From Bacteroidota bacterium (lineage in GTDB: Bacteria; Bacteroidota; Bacteroidia; B-17B0; Aurantibacillaceae): DNA of 64,000 nucleotides. The DNA lies in NCBI GenBank assembly GCA_030684395.1, contig JAUXTT010000039.1:1-64000 (forward strand), in the 5' to 3' direction. This document shows, in pieces, positions 8,812-16,890 of the stretch (positions are counted from its first letter, which is position 1; each line of letters begins with the position of its first letter). A model generated the notes under the pieces. It was given only the letters and a program-made list of their open reading frames with translations, made no database searches and was not told the DNA's origin. The translations under genes were made by a program, and so were the position numbers.

Positions 8812-9900
8812 TTATTCATGCTGATTTAAAACTTCGTGCCCGCCTTCTAATAGATATTTATCGCGTTTGAAAATGGCGAGATCGCTGGCTACCATTTCTT
8901 TTAATAATTCTTCTACAGAATATTTTGCAACCCATCCAAGTTTTTCTTTTGCTTTTGTTGCATCACCAACTAACAAGTCAACTTCTGCAGGGCGGAAATA
9001 TTTCTCATCAATCTCAACTAATACTTTTCCTGTTTTTTTGTCAATACCTTTTTCTTCAACATCTTTTCCTTTCCACTCTAATTCAATCCCAACTTCAGCA
9101 AAAGCTAATTCAATGAATTTACGAACGGTGATCTTTTTTCCTGTAGCTAATACAAAATCATCCGGTTCGCTGTGTTGTAACATTCTCCACATTCCTTCTA
9201 CATAATCTTTTGCATGTCCCCAATCCCTTTCAGAATCAATGTTCCCCATGAATAATTTTTCCTGAAGGCCTAAAGATATTTTGGCAACTGCCCGGGTAAT
9301 CTTGCGGGTAACAAAAGTTTCACCTCTTAAAGGACTTTCATGATTAAACAAGATCCCATTACAAGCAAACATTCCGTAAGCTTCGCGGTAATTTTTGGTA
9401 ATCCAGTAAGCATAAAGTTTAGCAACTCCATAAGGGCTTCTCGGGTAAAAGGGAGTGGTTTCTTTTTGTGGAACTTCCTGAACCAAGCCATATAACTCGG
9501 AAGTAGAGGCCTGATAAAATCTTGTGGTTTTTTCTAAACCTAAAATGCGAACTGCTTCCAACAAACGTAATGTTCCTATTGCATCGGCATTGGCAGTATA
9601 TTCAGGTGTTTCAAACGAAACCTTTACATGCGATTGCGCTGCAAGGTTGTATATTTCATCAGGTCTGATCTCACTTACCAAACGAATAAGATTAGTGGAG
9701 TCAGTAAGATCTCCGTAATGAAGAAAGAAATTTACATTTTTCTCATGCTTATCCTGATATAAATGATCGATACGGGCTGTGTTAAACATAGAGCTTCTAC
9801 GCTTAAGTCCGTGCACGATATAACCCTTTTCAAGCAATAACTCTGCTAAATAGGCTCCATCTTGTCCTGTAACCCCTGTAATTAATGCAACTTTTGCCAT
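8812..9900 (-). CDS. gmd: GDP-mannose 4,6-dehydratase
   Basis: 362 aa from ATG 9900 ([20 protein letters not shown]). The open frame extends 20 codons further, but those codons do not resemble the family and the Rossmann strand begins at 9900. GxxGxxG at 9-15, catalytic TSE at 133-135, Y157-x3-K161 ([11 protein letters not shown]). It converts GDP-D-mannose to GDP-4-keto-6-deoxy-D-mannose in the cytosol, the substrate of Fcl at 7299-8240. First gene of the minus-strand polysaccharide operon. A promoter-like TATACTTG (9926-9933, minus strand) has one mismatch to TAnnTTTG. Confidence 0.95.
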   Translation of the reverse strand: MAKVALITGVTGQDGAYLAELLLEKGYIVHGLKRRSSMFNTARIDHLYQDKHEKNVNFFLHYGDLTDSTNLIRLVSEIRPDEIYNLAAQSHVKVSFETPEYTANADAIGTLRLLEAVRILGLEKTTRFYQASTSELYGLVQEVPQKETTPFYPRSPYGVAKLYAYWITKNYREAYGMFACNGILFNHESPLRGETFVTRKITRAVAKISLGLQEKLFMGNIDSERDWGHAKDYVEGMWRMLQHSEPDDFVLATGKKITVRKFIELAFAEVGIELEWKGKDVEEKGIDKKTGKVLVEIDEKYFRPAEVDLLVGDATKAKEKLGWVAKYSVEELLKEMVASDLAIFKRDKYLLEGGHEVLNQHE

Positions 9901-9966
9901 AATTTGTTTACTAATAAATAAACCACAAGTATAGCGATTTTTGTTGAGAAAATAGCACAAAATACT

Positions 9967-9996
9967 TTGTAAAATCGATGCTTAAAGCTACTTTCG
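9967..9996 (+). promoter_or_regulatory. Bacteroidota-type promoter for the DUF5686 gene
   Basis: TTG at 9967-9969, 19-nt spacer, TACTTTCG at 9989-9996 (one mismatch to TAnnTTTG), 15 nt before ATG 10012. Prediction by consensus only. Confidence 0.4.
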
Positions 9997-10011
9997 AAGC
10001 TGTTTATTATT

Positions 10012-12501
10012 ATGATCAGATATTACTTATTATTCGCTTTTTTGATTGGCTTGATCATACCCTTTTTTGCTCAGGTAAAAATCGGAGGTAAAATTAGTGA
10101 TCAACAATCTAAACAAACACTTGCCTTTGTTACGGTTCTCGAAAAAGGCACAACTAATGGAACACTAAGTGATATTGACGGGAAATTTTCTTTAACCTTA
10201 AAATCTCAAACCGATAAAGTTGTATTGGTGTTTTCCTATTTAGGTTATGTAACCAAAGAACTAAATATTGATGTAACTAATACCAAGGATCTGAGAGTTC
10301 AATTGCAAAATCAGGGAGTTGATTTGAGCGAAGTAGTTATCAAACCGGGGGTTAATCCTGCTTTACGAATTATCAAAAAAGTAGCAAAGAGCAGGGATCA
10401 AAACAATCCGGAGAAAATGCATTCTTTTTCATACAACTCCTACAATAAAATGTTTGTCACTGCAGATATGAGTGCAACAGAAGATTCGGTGACAGGTTAC
10501 GATTCAAAAGATGCTAAAAGCATGAGCAAATTTTTTAAGAAACAACACTTGTTTCTAACTGAATCAGTAAGTAAACGCGATTACTTATTGCCGGGAAGAA
10601 ACAATGAAAAGGTTATGGCCTCAAGGGTTTCAGGATTTAAGTCTGCTCCTTTTACATTGCTGGCAACTCAGATGCAGAGCTTTTCTTTTTATGATGATTG
10701 GGTAAATGTGATGGATGTAAATTACCTGAATCCAATTTCTGATATTGCCATCAATAAATACAATTATACTTTGGAAGATACATTGTATGAAAAACAGGAT
10801 ACTGTTTTTATTATTTCTTTCCAACCTAAAAAAAACAAGAATTTCACTTCTCTGAAAGGAGTTTTGTATATCAACACAAATACGTTTGCAGTGCAAAATG
10901 TTATCGCAGAACCCAATCAGGAAGATCAATCCATAAGTATTAAAATTCAGCAGAAATATGAATATGTTCTGGATAAACAATGGTTTCCGGTGCAGTTAAA
11001 TACAGATTGGATCTATAAAAATGTTTCGGTAAAAGCTAAAGCAGATAGTAGCGGACCTTCATCCAATTTAAAAGCAGTTAGCAGAAGTTACATCACAGGT
11101 ATTGAATTAAATCCTGAACTTTCTAAAAAAGAATTTAGTGAAGTAGAGGTGAGCATTGATAAGAATGCGGATAAAAAAGACGAAGCATTTTGGGATCAAT
11201 ACCGTGTAGACACCTTAAATAAAAAGGATCAGGAGACGTACAGAATGGTTGATAGTGTGGGAAAGAAAGAAAATTTTGACAAGAAGGCACTTGCTTTAGA
11301 AGCCTTACTAACAGGACAAATACCTGTTAAGTTTATAAATATAGACATCAATGAATTGTTTGCATTCAATCAATACGAAGGTTATCGTGCAGGATTGAGT
11401 TTAAGAACTAATCACAAAGTATCAGAAGCTTTTTCTGTAGGTGGATACGCTGCGTATGGTTTTTGGGATGAAGCATGGAAGTTTGGTGGCTCGTTTGATG
11501 TGAGGCTTTGGAAAAGAAAAGAACTGAAGTGGGAAGCGATCTATAAAAAAGATGTTTTAGAAACAGGAGGGATAAGTTTTGGTGAAAAATTTCAAGGTAT
11601 AAGTAATATGGAAGTGATCAGAAACCTGAGTATCTTTATGAAAGATAAGTACGAACTAATGCAAACAGGTTTTAGTTTCAGAGCATTCAAATATTTTAAG
11701 GTAAGCACATTTGTTGATCATCAAACGCGTATCAGCCCTGTTGGACAGCTTACAGTAGAAAATGGGTTCACAACATTAAGAGATACATTTAATATAAATG
11801 AAGTAGGGGTGAAGGTGAAATTTTTGTTCCGTGAAAAATTTATGCAAACACTTCGAAACAAGATCTCGTTAGGAAGTGATTATCCGGTTGTTTATGTAAA
11901 TGTATTAAAAGGAATTGCGACAGATTTTGGACCTCTAAAAGGAAATTACGATTACCTGAAAATGGAAGTAAAGATGAATTATTCTTACAAAGTAAATACT
12001 TATGGTAAAGAAAATATTTGTTTTATCGCGGGTAAAGTTTTTGGAACTGTTCCCTACACCTTGCAATACAACGGTTTTGGAAATAATTTCGCGAACAGAA
12101 GTTTATCAGGTCAAACCGGATTGAAGAATTTTGGCGTTGCTTCCGAACACTGTTTTGAAACGATGATCCCCAATGAATTTGTTTCTGACCAGTTTGCTTC
12201 ATTCTTTTTCTCGCACAACTTTGGGAAGATATTGAAGCCAAGAAAAAAATTCAACCCTGAATTAGAATTGGTTCACAATATGGGAATTGGAAATAGCAGT
12301 TCAATTAGCCCGATAGTTGGAATAGCTTACAAAACAATGGAGAAAGGTTATTTTGAAAGTGGTGTTAAATTCAATTGCCTTATGAAGTCGGGAATCTCAG
12401 GAATTGGTGTTGGAGCTTTTTATCGTTACGGACCTTATAGTTTGAGTGAACCGATGAGGAATTTTGCTTTTAAATTGACGCTTGGGATTTCGGTGATGTA
12501 A
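10012..12501 (+). CDS. DUF5686 and carboxypeptidase-regulatory-like domain protein (outer membrane)
   Basis: 829 aa. Signal peptide 1-21 (ends PFFAQ). Residues about 23-105 form a carboxypeptidase regulatory-like beta domain (GGKISDQQSKQTLAFVTVLE, then DIDGKFSLTLK and FSYLGYVTKELNI), as in the plug-side domain of SusC-like proteins. The remainder matches DUF5686: a soluble part with DYLLPGRNNEKVMASRVSGF, then a strand-rich C-terminal barrel (AYGFWDEAWKFGGSFDVRLW to LGISVM). The role is unknown; family members are outer-membrane proteins of Bacteroidota, and no SusD partner is adjacent. A stem-loop element follows 4 bp after the stop. Confidence 0.85.
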   Translation: MIRYYLLFAFLIGLIIPFFAQVKIGGKISDQQSKQTLAFVTVLEKGTTNGTLSDIDGKFSLTLKSQTDKVVLVFSYLGYVTKELNIDVTNTKDLRVQLQNQGVDLSEVVIKPGVNPALRIIKKVAKSRDQNNPEKMHSFSYNSYNKMFVTADMSATEDSVTGYDSKDAKSMSKFFKKQHLFLTESVSKRDYLLPGRNNEKVMASRVSGFKSAPFTLLATQMQSFSFYDDWVNVMDVNYLNPISDIAINKYNYTLEDTLYEKQDTVFIISFQPKKNKNFTSLKGVLYINTNTFAVQNVIAEPNQEDQSISIKIQQKYEYVLDKQWFPVQLNTDWIYKNVSVKAKADSSGPSSNLKAVSRSYITGIELNPELSKKEFSEVEVSIDKNADKKDEAFWDQYRVDTLNKKDQETYRMVDSVGKKENFDKKALALEALLTGQIPVKFINIDINELFAFNQYEGYRAGLSLRTNHKVSEAFSVGGYAAYGFWDEAWKFGGSFDVRLWKRKELKWEAIYKKDVLETGGISFGEKFQGISNMEVIRNLSIFMKDKYELMQTGFSFRAFKYFKVSTFVDHQTRISPVGQLTVENGFTTLRDTFNINEVGVKVKFLFREKFMQTLRNKISLGSDYPVVYVNVLKGIATDFGPLKGNYDYLKMEVKMNYSYKVNTYGKENICFIAGKVFGTVPYTLQYNGFGNNFANRSLSGQTGLKNFGVASEHCFETMIPNEFVSDQFASFFFSHNFGKILKPRKKFNPELELVHNMGIGNSSSISPIVGIAYKTMEKGYFESGVKFNCLMKSGISGIGVGAFYRYGPYSLSEPMRNFAFKLTLGISVM

Positions 12502-12505
12502 TTTA

Positions 12506-12609
12506 GCCGCGGATTTTTCGGATTAGCATGATTTGTTGAGAGTATAGAAACCAGAATTTTAAAGTAATCCAACTGAAAATCATCTTAAAAAATCTTCTTA
12601 ATCCGCGGC
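12506..12609. repeat. Intergenic palindromic element with GCCGCGGATT arms
   Basis: GCCGCGGATT at 12506-12515 and its exact reverse complement AATCCGCGGC at 12600-12609. Inner parts also pair imperfectly (GCATGATTT against AAATCATC). It fills the whole gap between the DUF5686 gene and the thioesterase. A related element occurs at 13054-13102. Confidence 0.7.
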
Positions 12610-12617
12610 AAAAAAAA

Positions 12618-13037
12618 TTAGAATCCTTTTCCTTCTCTTTTTTCAATCACACTTCTGATCGCATCCGGAATAGCTACTTTCTCATTTTTATTGTAATCGA
12701 ACATCACGATCACATCCTGACCTTCCGCGGCAACTTCATTTTTATCATTCAGTATCTGATGAGAAATTTGAAGACTTGAATTTTTTATCCAGTCTACTTT
12801 TGTTTGTATTGTTACTGAACCGGGATAATGCAATGACTTTTTGAATTGACAATTAACCGCGGCTAAAGTAGGGCCAATATTAGAGGTTTTATATAGTTCA
12901 TTTAAACCAGTAAGCTCCCAGTAGTTAACTCGTGCAGCCTGAACATATTTAAAAAAAGAAACATTGTTTACGTGTCCGAAAAGATCCATCTCGCTCCAAT
13001 CGATCCGTAATATAAGTTGTGTATTGAATTCAGGCAT
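12618..13037 (-). CDS. Acyl-CoA thioesterase, 4HBT hotdog family
   Basis: 139 aa, single hotdog fold. RIDWSEMDLFGHVNNVSFF at about 11-29 carries the D-x3-H/N active-site pattern of 4-hydroxybenzoyl-CoA thioesterase/YbgC-type enzymes, which hydrolyse acyl-CoA (or acyl-ACP) thioesters. It lies upstream-adjacent on the same strand as FabI but is transcriptionally after it, so a link with fatty acid metabolism is plausible. Bounded on both sides by palindromic elements. Substrate not predictable. Confidence 0.85.
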   Translation of the reverse strand: MPEFNTQLILRIDWSEMDLFGHVNNVSFFKYVQAARVNYWELTGLNELYKTSNIGPTLAAVNCQFKKSLHYPGSVTIQTKVDWIKNSSLQISHQILNDKNEVAAEGQDVIVMFDYNKNEKVAIPDAIRSVIEKREGKGF

Positions 13038-13053
13038 TCGTTATAATAATAAA

Positions 13054-13102
13054 GCCGCAGATTTCTTAAATTAAATCTATTTTAATCTAAATAATCTGCG
13101 GC
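13054..13102. repeat. Intergenic palindromic element with GCCGCAGATT arms
   Basis: GCCGCAGATT at 13054-13063 and AATCTGCGGC at 13093-13102, extended by imperfect pairing of the A/T-rich inner parts. Same design as 12506-12609 with G-to-A compensated in both arms. It lies between fabI and the thioesterase and could act as a terminator or an mRNA-stabilising hairpin. Confidence 0.7.
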
Positions 13103-13119
13103 TAAAAAATGTGATCAAA

Positions 13120-13935
13120 TCATTTAATTCCCATTTTCTCCATCATTTCCATACTCACTCCGGTGTTGCTGTAACCACCATCGTGATATAGATTTTGCAT
13201 AGTAACCATACGTGTAAGGTCGCTAAACATAGAGATACAATAATCAGCACAACTTTCTGCACTTGCATTTCCTAAAGGAGAAATACTATCAGCAAAATCA
13301 TAAAAATCACCGAAACCTTTGATTCCACTACCTGCTGTAGTTTTAGTAGGTGATTGAGAAATAGAATTCACACGTACATTACGGTGTTTCCCATAATGAT
13401 AACCAAAGCTTCTGCAGATCGATTCAAGAACCGCTTTTGCATCAGCCATATCTGTATAAAACGGATATGTACGTTGAGCAGCGATATAACTTAATGCTAC
13501 AACACTTCCCCACTCATTCAGCGCATCCATTTTGTATGCCGCGCTTAACATTTTATGTAGAGACAATGCCGATACATCAATACTTTTGTTGTAAAAATCG
13601 TAGTTCAATTCGGTGTAAGGAATGTTTTTACGGATGTTCGGACTCATACCAATACTGTGTAAAACGAAATCCATTTTGCCACCTAAAATTTCCTGTGATT
13701 TTGTGAAAAGATTTGTGATCTCTTCAACGTTTGTTGCATCAGCCGGAACGATCTCCGCGTTGGTTGCTGCCGCCAGTTTATTGATTTCGCCCATACGCAT
13801 GGCAATAGGCGCGTTTGTTAAAACTATTTTTGCACCTTGTGCGTGTGCTTTCAGAGCCACTTTCCATGCAATAGAATTCTCATCCAATGCTCCTGAAATA
13901 ATACCTCTTTTTCCTGCTAACAAATTGTTACTCAT
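13120..13935 (-). CDS. fabI: Enoyl-[acyl-carrier-protein] reductase (NADH)
   Basis: 271 aa SDR of the FabI type. GALDENSIAWKVA (15-27) is the cofactor-binding start, VLHSIGM (91-97) corresponds to the family V-HSI segment, Y150 in ALSY and Y160-x6-K167 (YTDMADAK) are the catalytic residues, and KTTAGSGIKGF matches the substrate loop. It reduces trans-2-enoyl-ACP in the last step of each fatty acid elongation cycle, in the cytosol. A -7-like box precedes it. An essential housekeeping gene unless another enoyl reductase exists elsewhere. Confidence 0.95.
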   Translation of the reverse strand: MSNNLLAGKRGIISGALDENSIAWKVALKAHAQGAKIVLTNAPIAMRMGEINKLAAATNAEIVPADATNVEEITNLFTKSQEILGGKMDFVLHSIGMSPNIRKNIPYTELNYDFYNKSIDVSALSLHKMLSAAYKMDALNEWGSVVALSYIAAQRTYPFYTDMADAKAVLESICRSFGYHYGKHRNVRVNSISQSPTKTTAGSGIKGFGDFYDFADSISPLGNASAESCADYCISMFSDLTRMVTMQNLYHDGGYSNTGVSMEMMEKMGIK

Positions 13936-13957
13936 AGTGTGTAGTTTTTTTGATAAG

Positions 13958-13965
13958 CAAAGGTA
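13958..13965 (-). promoter_or_regulatory. -7 box of the fabI promoter
   Basis: Reads TACCTTTG on the minus strand, a full match to TAnnTTTG, 22 nt before the fabI start. No TTG at the expected -33 distance. Confidence 0.4.
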
Positions 13966-14183
13966 CTATTTTATTTAAACGGCGATCACGACTAAAACCC
14001 TTCGTGGGATGTTTGTGCGTGGTCGTCGACTTTATTACTTGTTTATAGAATACACCTGCTTGGTTTTCGGCGCTTTAGCAGTTAATACGGAGCCAAATTG
14101 TGAATATTTATTGATTAAAAAGTACAATATTTCAATTATAAACCCGAAATTCGTGGCTTATAATAAATCATTACAAAAAACTT

Positions 14184-15194
14184 ATGGAATTATATTTAGA
14201 CTCAGCAAACCTGAAAGAAATCGAAGAAGGCTTTAAATTAGGTTTTCTTAATGGTTTAACCACCACGCCAACTTTCATGCAACGTGAAGGTATTACCGAT
14301 ATTGATGGTACTATTGTTAAGTTGTCGAAAATGGTTCCGGTATTGCAGATCGAAGCTTTAGGGAATTCAGCTGAAGAAGTGTTGGCAGAGGCAGAGCGTC
14401 AGTTAGCTTTAGGATTGGATCCTAAGAAAACAGTATTTAAAATTCCTGTTTCTTTAGAAGGAGTTAGAGCATGTAAAATGCTCAGAGATAAAGGTTATTT
14501 GGTAAATGTACATTTAGTGTACACTTTACAACAAGCTTATATGGCAATGCATGCAGGAGCAACTTATGTTTGCCCGCTTGTAGGTCGTTTACAAGATCAG
14601 GGACACGATGCTTTAGCATTGGTTGAGCAGTGTGTTGATGCCGTTGATTTGTATGATTACGATACCAAGATTATGTTCTCTTCTGTACGTCATGCAGAGC
14701 ACGTGAGAAATGCGATCAATGTTGGTGTCCATACAATTACAGTTCCACTTAAAGTATTAAAAGGATTAACTGAAAATAATTTCACTACACTTGGAACAGA
14801 GCAGTTTATTGCTGATACTCGTTTAATGACAGTGAAAGTGAAAGAAGCGATCAACGGTGTTAACCCAATCGTTAAAGCTGATACAGGAATGACGGATGCG
14901 ATCATTAAAATGACTGAATTCGGATTTGGTTGTATTACTGTTGTTAACGCTGATGGTTCATTAAAAGGTGTTTTCACAGATGGCGATCTAAGAAGATTGA
15001 TCAGCACCGGAGGAAGAGATGTATTAAGTAAAAAAATTGGCGATATCGAATTCAAAGCGCCGATTGCAATTGAATCAGGTGTTTTATTGAACGAAGCTGC
15101 AGGCTTATTCAAAAAAACCAATGTAGATACAATTCTGGTTACTGAAGGTGGCAAACCTGTTGGGATGCTTGATATTCAGGATATGAAAGGATAA
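14184..15194 (+). CDS. Transaldolase/fructose-6-phosphate aldolase-like protein fused to a KpsF-type CBS pair
   Basis: 336 aa. Residues 1-215 are an FSA/TalC-like transaldolase barrel: MELYLDSANLKEIEE, TTTPT (26-30), Schiff-base Lys in VFKIPVS (K86), ATYVCPLVGRLQDQG, and ITVPLKVL near 185. Residues about 228-336 are two CBS motifs. The first (PIVKADTGMTDAI, then GVFTDGDLRRLI at 262-273) is typical of the C-terminal CBS pair of arabinose-5-phosphate isomerases KpsF/KdsD. No SIS isomerase domain is present. Expected activity: reversible aldol transfer on sugar phosphates, perhaps controlled by a nucleotide bound to CBS. The fused design is unusual and the true substrate is unknown; see findings. 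Confidence 0.85.
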   Translation: MELYLDSANLKEIEEGFKLGFLNGLTTTPTFMQREGITDIDGTIVKLSKMVPVLQIEALGNSAEEVLAEAERQLALGLDPKKTVFKIPVSLEGVRACKMLRDKGYLVNVHLVYTLQQAYMAMHAGATYVCPLVGRLQDQGHDALALVEQCVDAVDLYDYDTKIMFSSVRHAEHVRNAINVGVHTITVPLKVLKGLTENNFTTLGTEQFIADTRLMTVKVKEAINGVNPIVKADTGMTDAIIKMTEFGFGCITVVNADGSLKGVFTDGDLRRLISTGGRDVLSKKIGDIEFKAPIAIESGVLLNEAAGLFKKTNVDTILVTEGGKPVGMLDIQDMKG

Positions 15195-15215
15195 TTCTTT
15201 ATTAATTACTGTTTC

Positions 15216-16334
15216 ATGAAAAGGATTGAGAAATCATTATATAATGACGTTAAAACTATTCTTGAAGCAGCAAGGAGTAATGCTGTTAAGGCTGTTAATT
15301 TTTCGATGGTGCTTGCTTATTGGCAAGTTGGGAGATTAATAGTTGAAGATGAGCAGAAGGGTAAAAAAAGAGCAGGATACGGTGAATCTATTCTTAAAGA
15401 ATTAGCAGAGAGGCTTACCAGTGATTTTGGAAAAGGGTTCACTGTTTCAAGCCTGAAAAATTATCGTCAATTTTTTCTGGCGTTTAAAGAAAACGGAAAA
15501 GGCTCCGCACTGCGGAGCCAATTGACGCTTGGGAAAAACGGAAAAGGCCACGCACTGCGGAGCCAATTCAAAGAGGATACAAACGAAGTTTGTGGCTTAT
15601 TGCATGCTGAGCTATCTTGGACACATTATCGCTTGTTAATGCGTGTTGAAAATATAGAAGCACGTAACTATTATATCGAAGAAACTATTTCCCAAAACTG
15701 GAGCTCACGTGTTTTAGAAAGGCAAATCAATTCTCTTTATTTTGAAAGATTGCTTTCTTCAAAAAATAAAAAGGCTCTAATTCAGAAAACCGATAAAGAA
15801 GCAAAGGAAGATAAGCCTACAATTCTTGATTTTGTTAAAGATCCGTATGTACTTGAGTTTTTAAGTTTAAACCCAAATGCTACATTATATGAAAAGGAGC
15901 TTGAAACAGAATTAATTAATAAGTTGCAATTATTTTTATTGGAATTAGGTAAAGGGTTTTCATTTGTAGCAAGGCAAAAAAGAATTTCAGCTGATGGCGA
16001 GCATTTTTATGTGGATCTTGTGTTTTACAATTACATCCTAAAGTGCTTTGTTCTTATTGATTTAAAAGCGGGAAAACTCACCCATCAGGATATAGGGCAA
16101 ATGGATTTATATGTAAGATTTTATGAAGATCAAATAAAACAAAAAACAGATAACCCAACAATTGGAATTATTTTATGTACTGAGAAAAATGAGACCGTGG
16201 CAAAGTATTCGGTTCTTAAGGAAAATAAGCAATTGTTTGCTACAAAATATAAACTTCATTTACCAACTGAAAAAGAGTTAATAGAGGAGCTGAAATCCGA
16301 GATTGAACAAATAAGGAAAAAGAAGCTAAAATAA
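15216..16334 (+). CDS. DUF1016 / PDDEXK nuclease-family protein (YhcG-like)
   Basis: 372 aa. N-terminal DUF1016_N domain (YWQVGRLIVEDEQKGK, YGESILKELAERL, FTVSSLKNYRQFF) and ELSWTHYRLLMRVEN; C-terminal PDDEXK nuclease-like domain with D267 (YVDLVFYN) and D282-L-K284 (LIDLKAGKL), the expected D...(D/E)xK pattern. Members are found near restriction systems or alone; YhcG has no agreed role. It lies 21 bp after the transaldolase-CBS gene and 5 bp before the DUF2480 gene. Odd: residues 92-121 are an in-frame duplicated insert made of a palindromic DNA repeat. Confidence 0.85.
   Translation: MKRIEKSLYNDVKTILEAARSNAVKAVNFSMVLAYWQVGRLIVEDEQKGKKRAGYGESILKELAERLTSDFGKGFTVSSLKNYRQFFLAFKENGKGSALRSQLTLGKNGKGHALRSQFKEDTNEVCGLLHAELSWTHYRLLMRVENIEARNYYIEETISQNWSSRVLERQINSLYFERLLSSKNKKALIQKTDKEAKEDKPTILDFVKDPYVLEFLSLNPNATLYEKELETELINKLQLFLLELGKGFSFVARQKRISADGEHFYVDLVFYNYILKCFVLIDLKAGKLTHQDIGQMDLYVRFYEDQIKQKTDNPTIGIILCTEKNETVAKYSVLKENKQLFATKYKLHLPTEKELIEELKSEIEQIRKKKLK
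15489..15578 (+). repeat. Palindromic repeat inserted in frame in the DUF1016 gene
   Basis: Two 45-bp tandem units. The first holds a 19-bp near-perfect palindrome, GGCTCCGCACTGCGGAGCC (15501-15519); the second holds a variant starting GGCCACGCA (15546-15564). They encode ENGKGSALRSQLTLG and KNGKGHALRSQFKED. The GC content is far above the flanking coding sequence. Confidence 0.8.
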
Positions 16335-16339
16335 GTTTA

Positions 16340-16855
16340 ATGGCAACCGAAGAGATTATAAATAAAGTAGCTAATAGTGGTATCGTTACAATCGATCTGG
16401 AAGAGTTTTACCCGAAAGGAGAACGTAAACTGATTGATATCAAAGACCAGCTTTTTCAGGGATTGATCCTTAGGGAAAAGGATTTCAGGGAATTTATAAA
16501 AACGCATGAGTGGCAACAATACAAAGATTGTTTTGTTGCTATTACCTGTTCTGCAGATGCGATTGTTCCAACCTGGGCATATATGTTGCTTACATTGGCT
16601 TTACAACCTTATGCGACAAAGATTGTTTTCGGAAATTTAGAGCAGTTGGAATCTATCATTTTTAATGAGAAACTTCAAACACTTCAAATAGAAAACTACA
16701 AAGACGCTCGTGTTGTAATTAAAGGCTGTGGTACCCTGCCTGTTCCAACCAATGCTTATGTACAATTAACTGCCATTTTACAACCTCATGTCAAGAGTTT
16801 GATGTATGGTGAGCCATGTAGCACCGTTCCGCTTTATAAAAAGGCTAGGGAGTAA
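16340..16855 (+). CDS. DUF2480 family protein
   Basis: 171 aa, no signal peptide or membrane span. Recognised as DUF2480 from its overall sequence (SGIVTIDLEEFYPKGERK, LREKDFREFIKTHEW, DAIVPTWAYMLL, VVIKGCGTLPVP). The family is restricted mainly to Bacteroidota and has no assigned function. It starts 5 bp after the DUF1016 stop and precedes the HTTM and PaaI-like genes on the same strand. Confidence 0.8.
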   Translation: MATEEIINKVANSGIVTIDLEEFYPKGERKLIDIKDQLFQGLILREKDFREFIKTHEWQQYKDCFVAITCSADAIVPTWAYMLLTLALQPYATKIVFGNLEQLESIIFNEKLQTLQIENYKDARVVIKGCGTLPVPTNAYVQLTAILQPHVKSLMYGEPCSTVPLYKKARE

Positions 16856-16890
16856 CTGTGCTTGTGTAAACATGACAGAAGTCTTTTTCT

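Noticed and set aside
14009..14236. 75-codon plus-strand frame before the transaldolase-CBS gene
   Set aside because: It runs out of frame into the transaldolase gene, has no resemblance to a protein family and no promoter.
15216..16334. DUF1016 gene as part of a restriction-modification system
   Set aside because: No methyltransferase, specificity subunit or helicase is adjacent; neighbours are transaldolase-CBS and DUF2480 genes.
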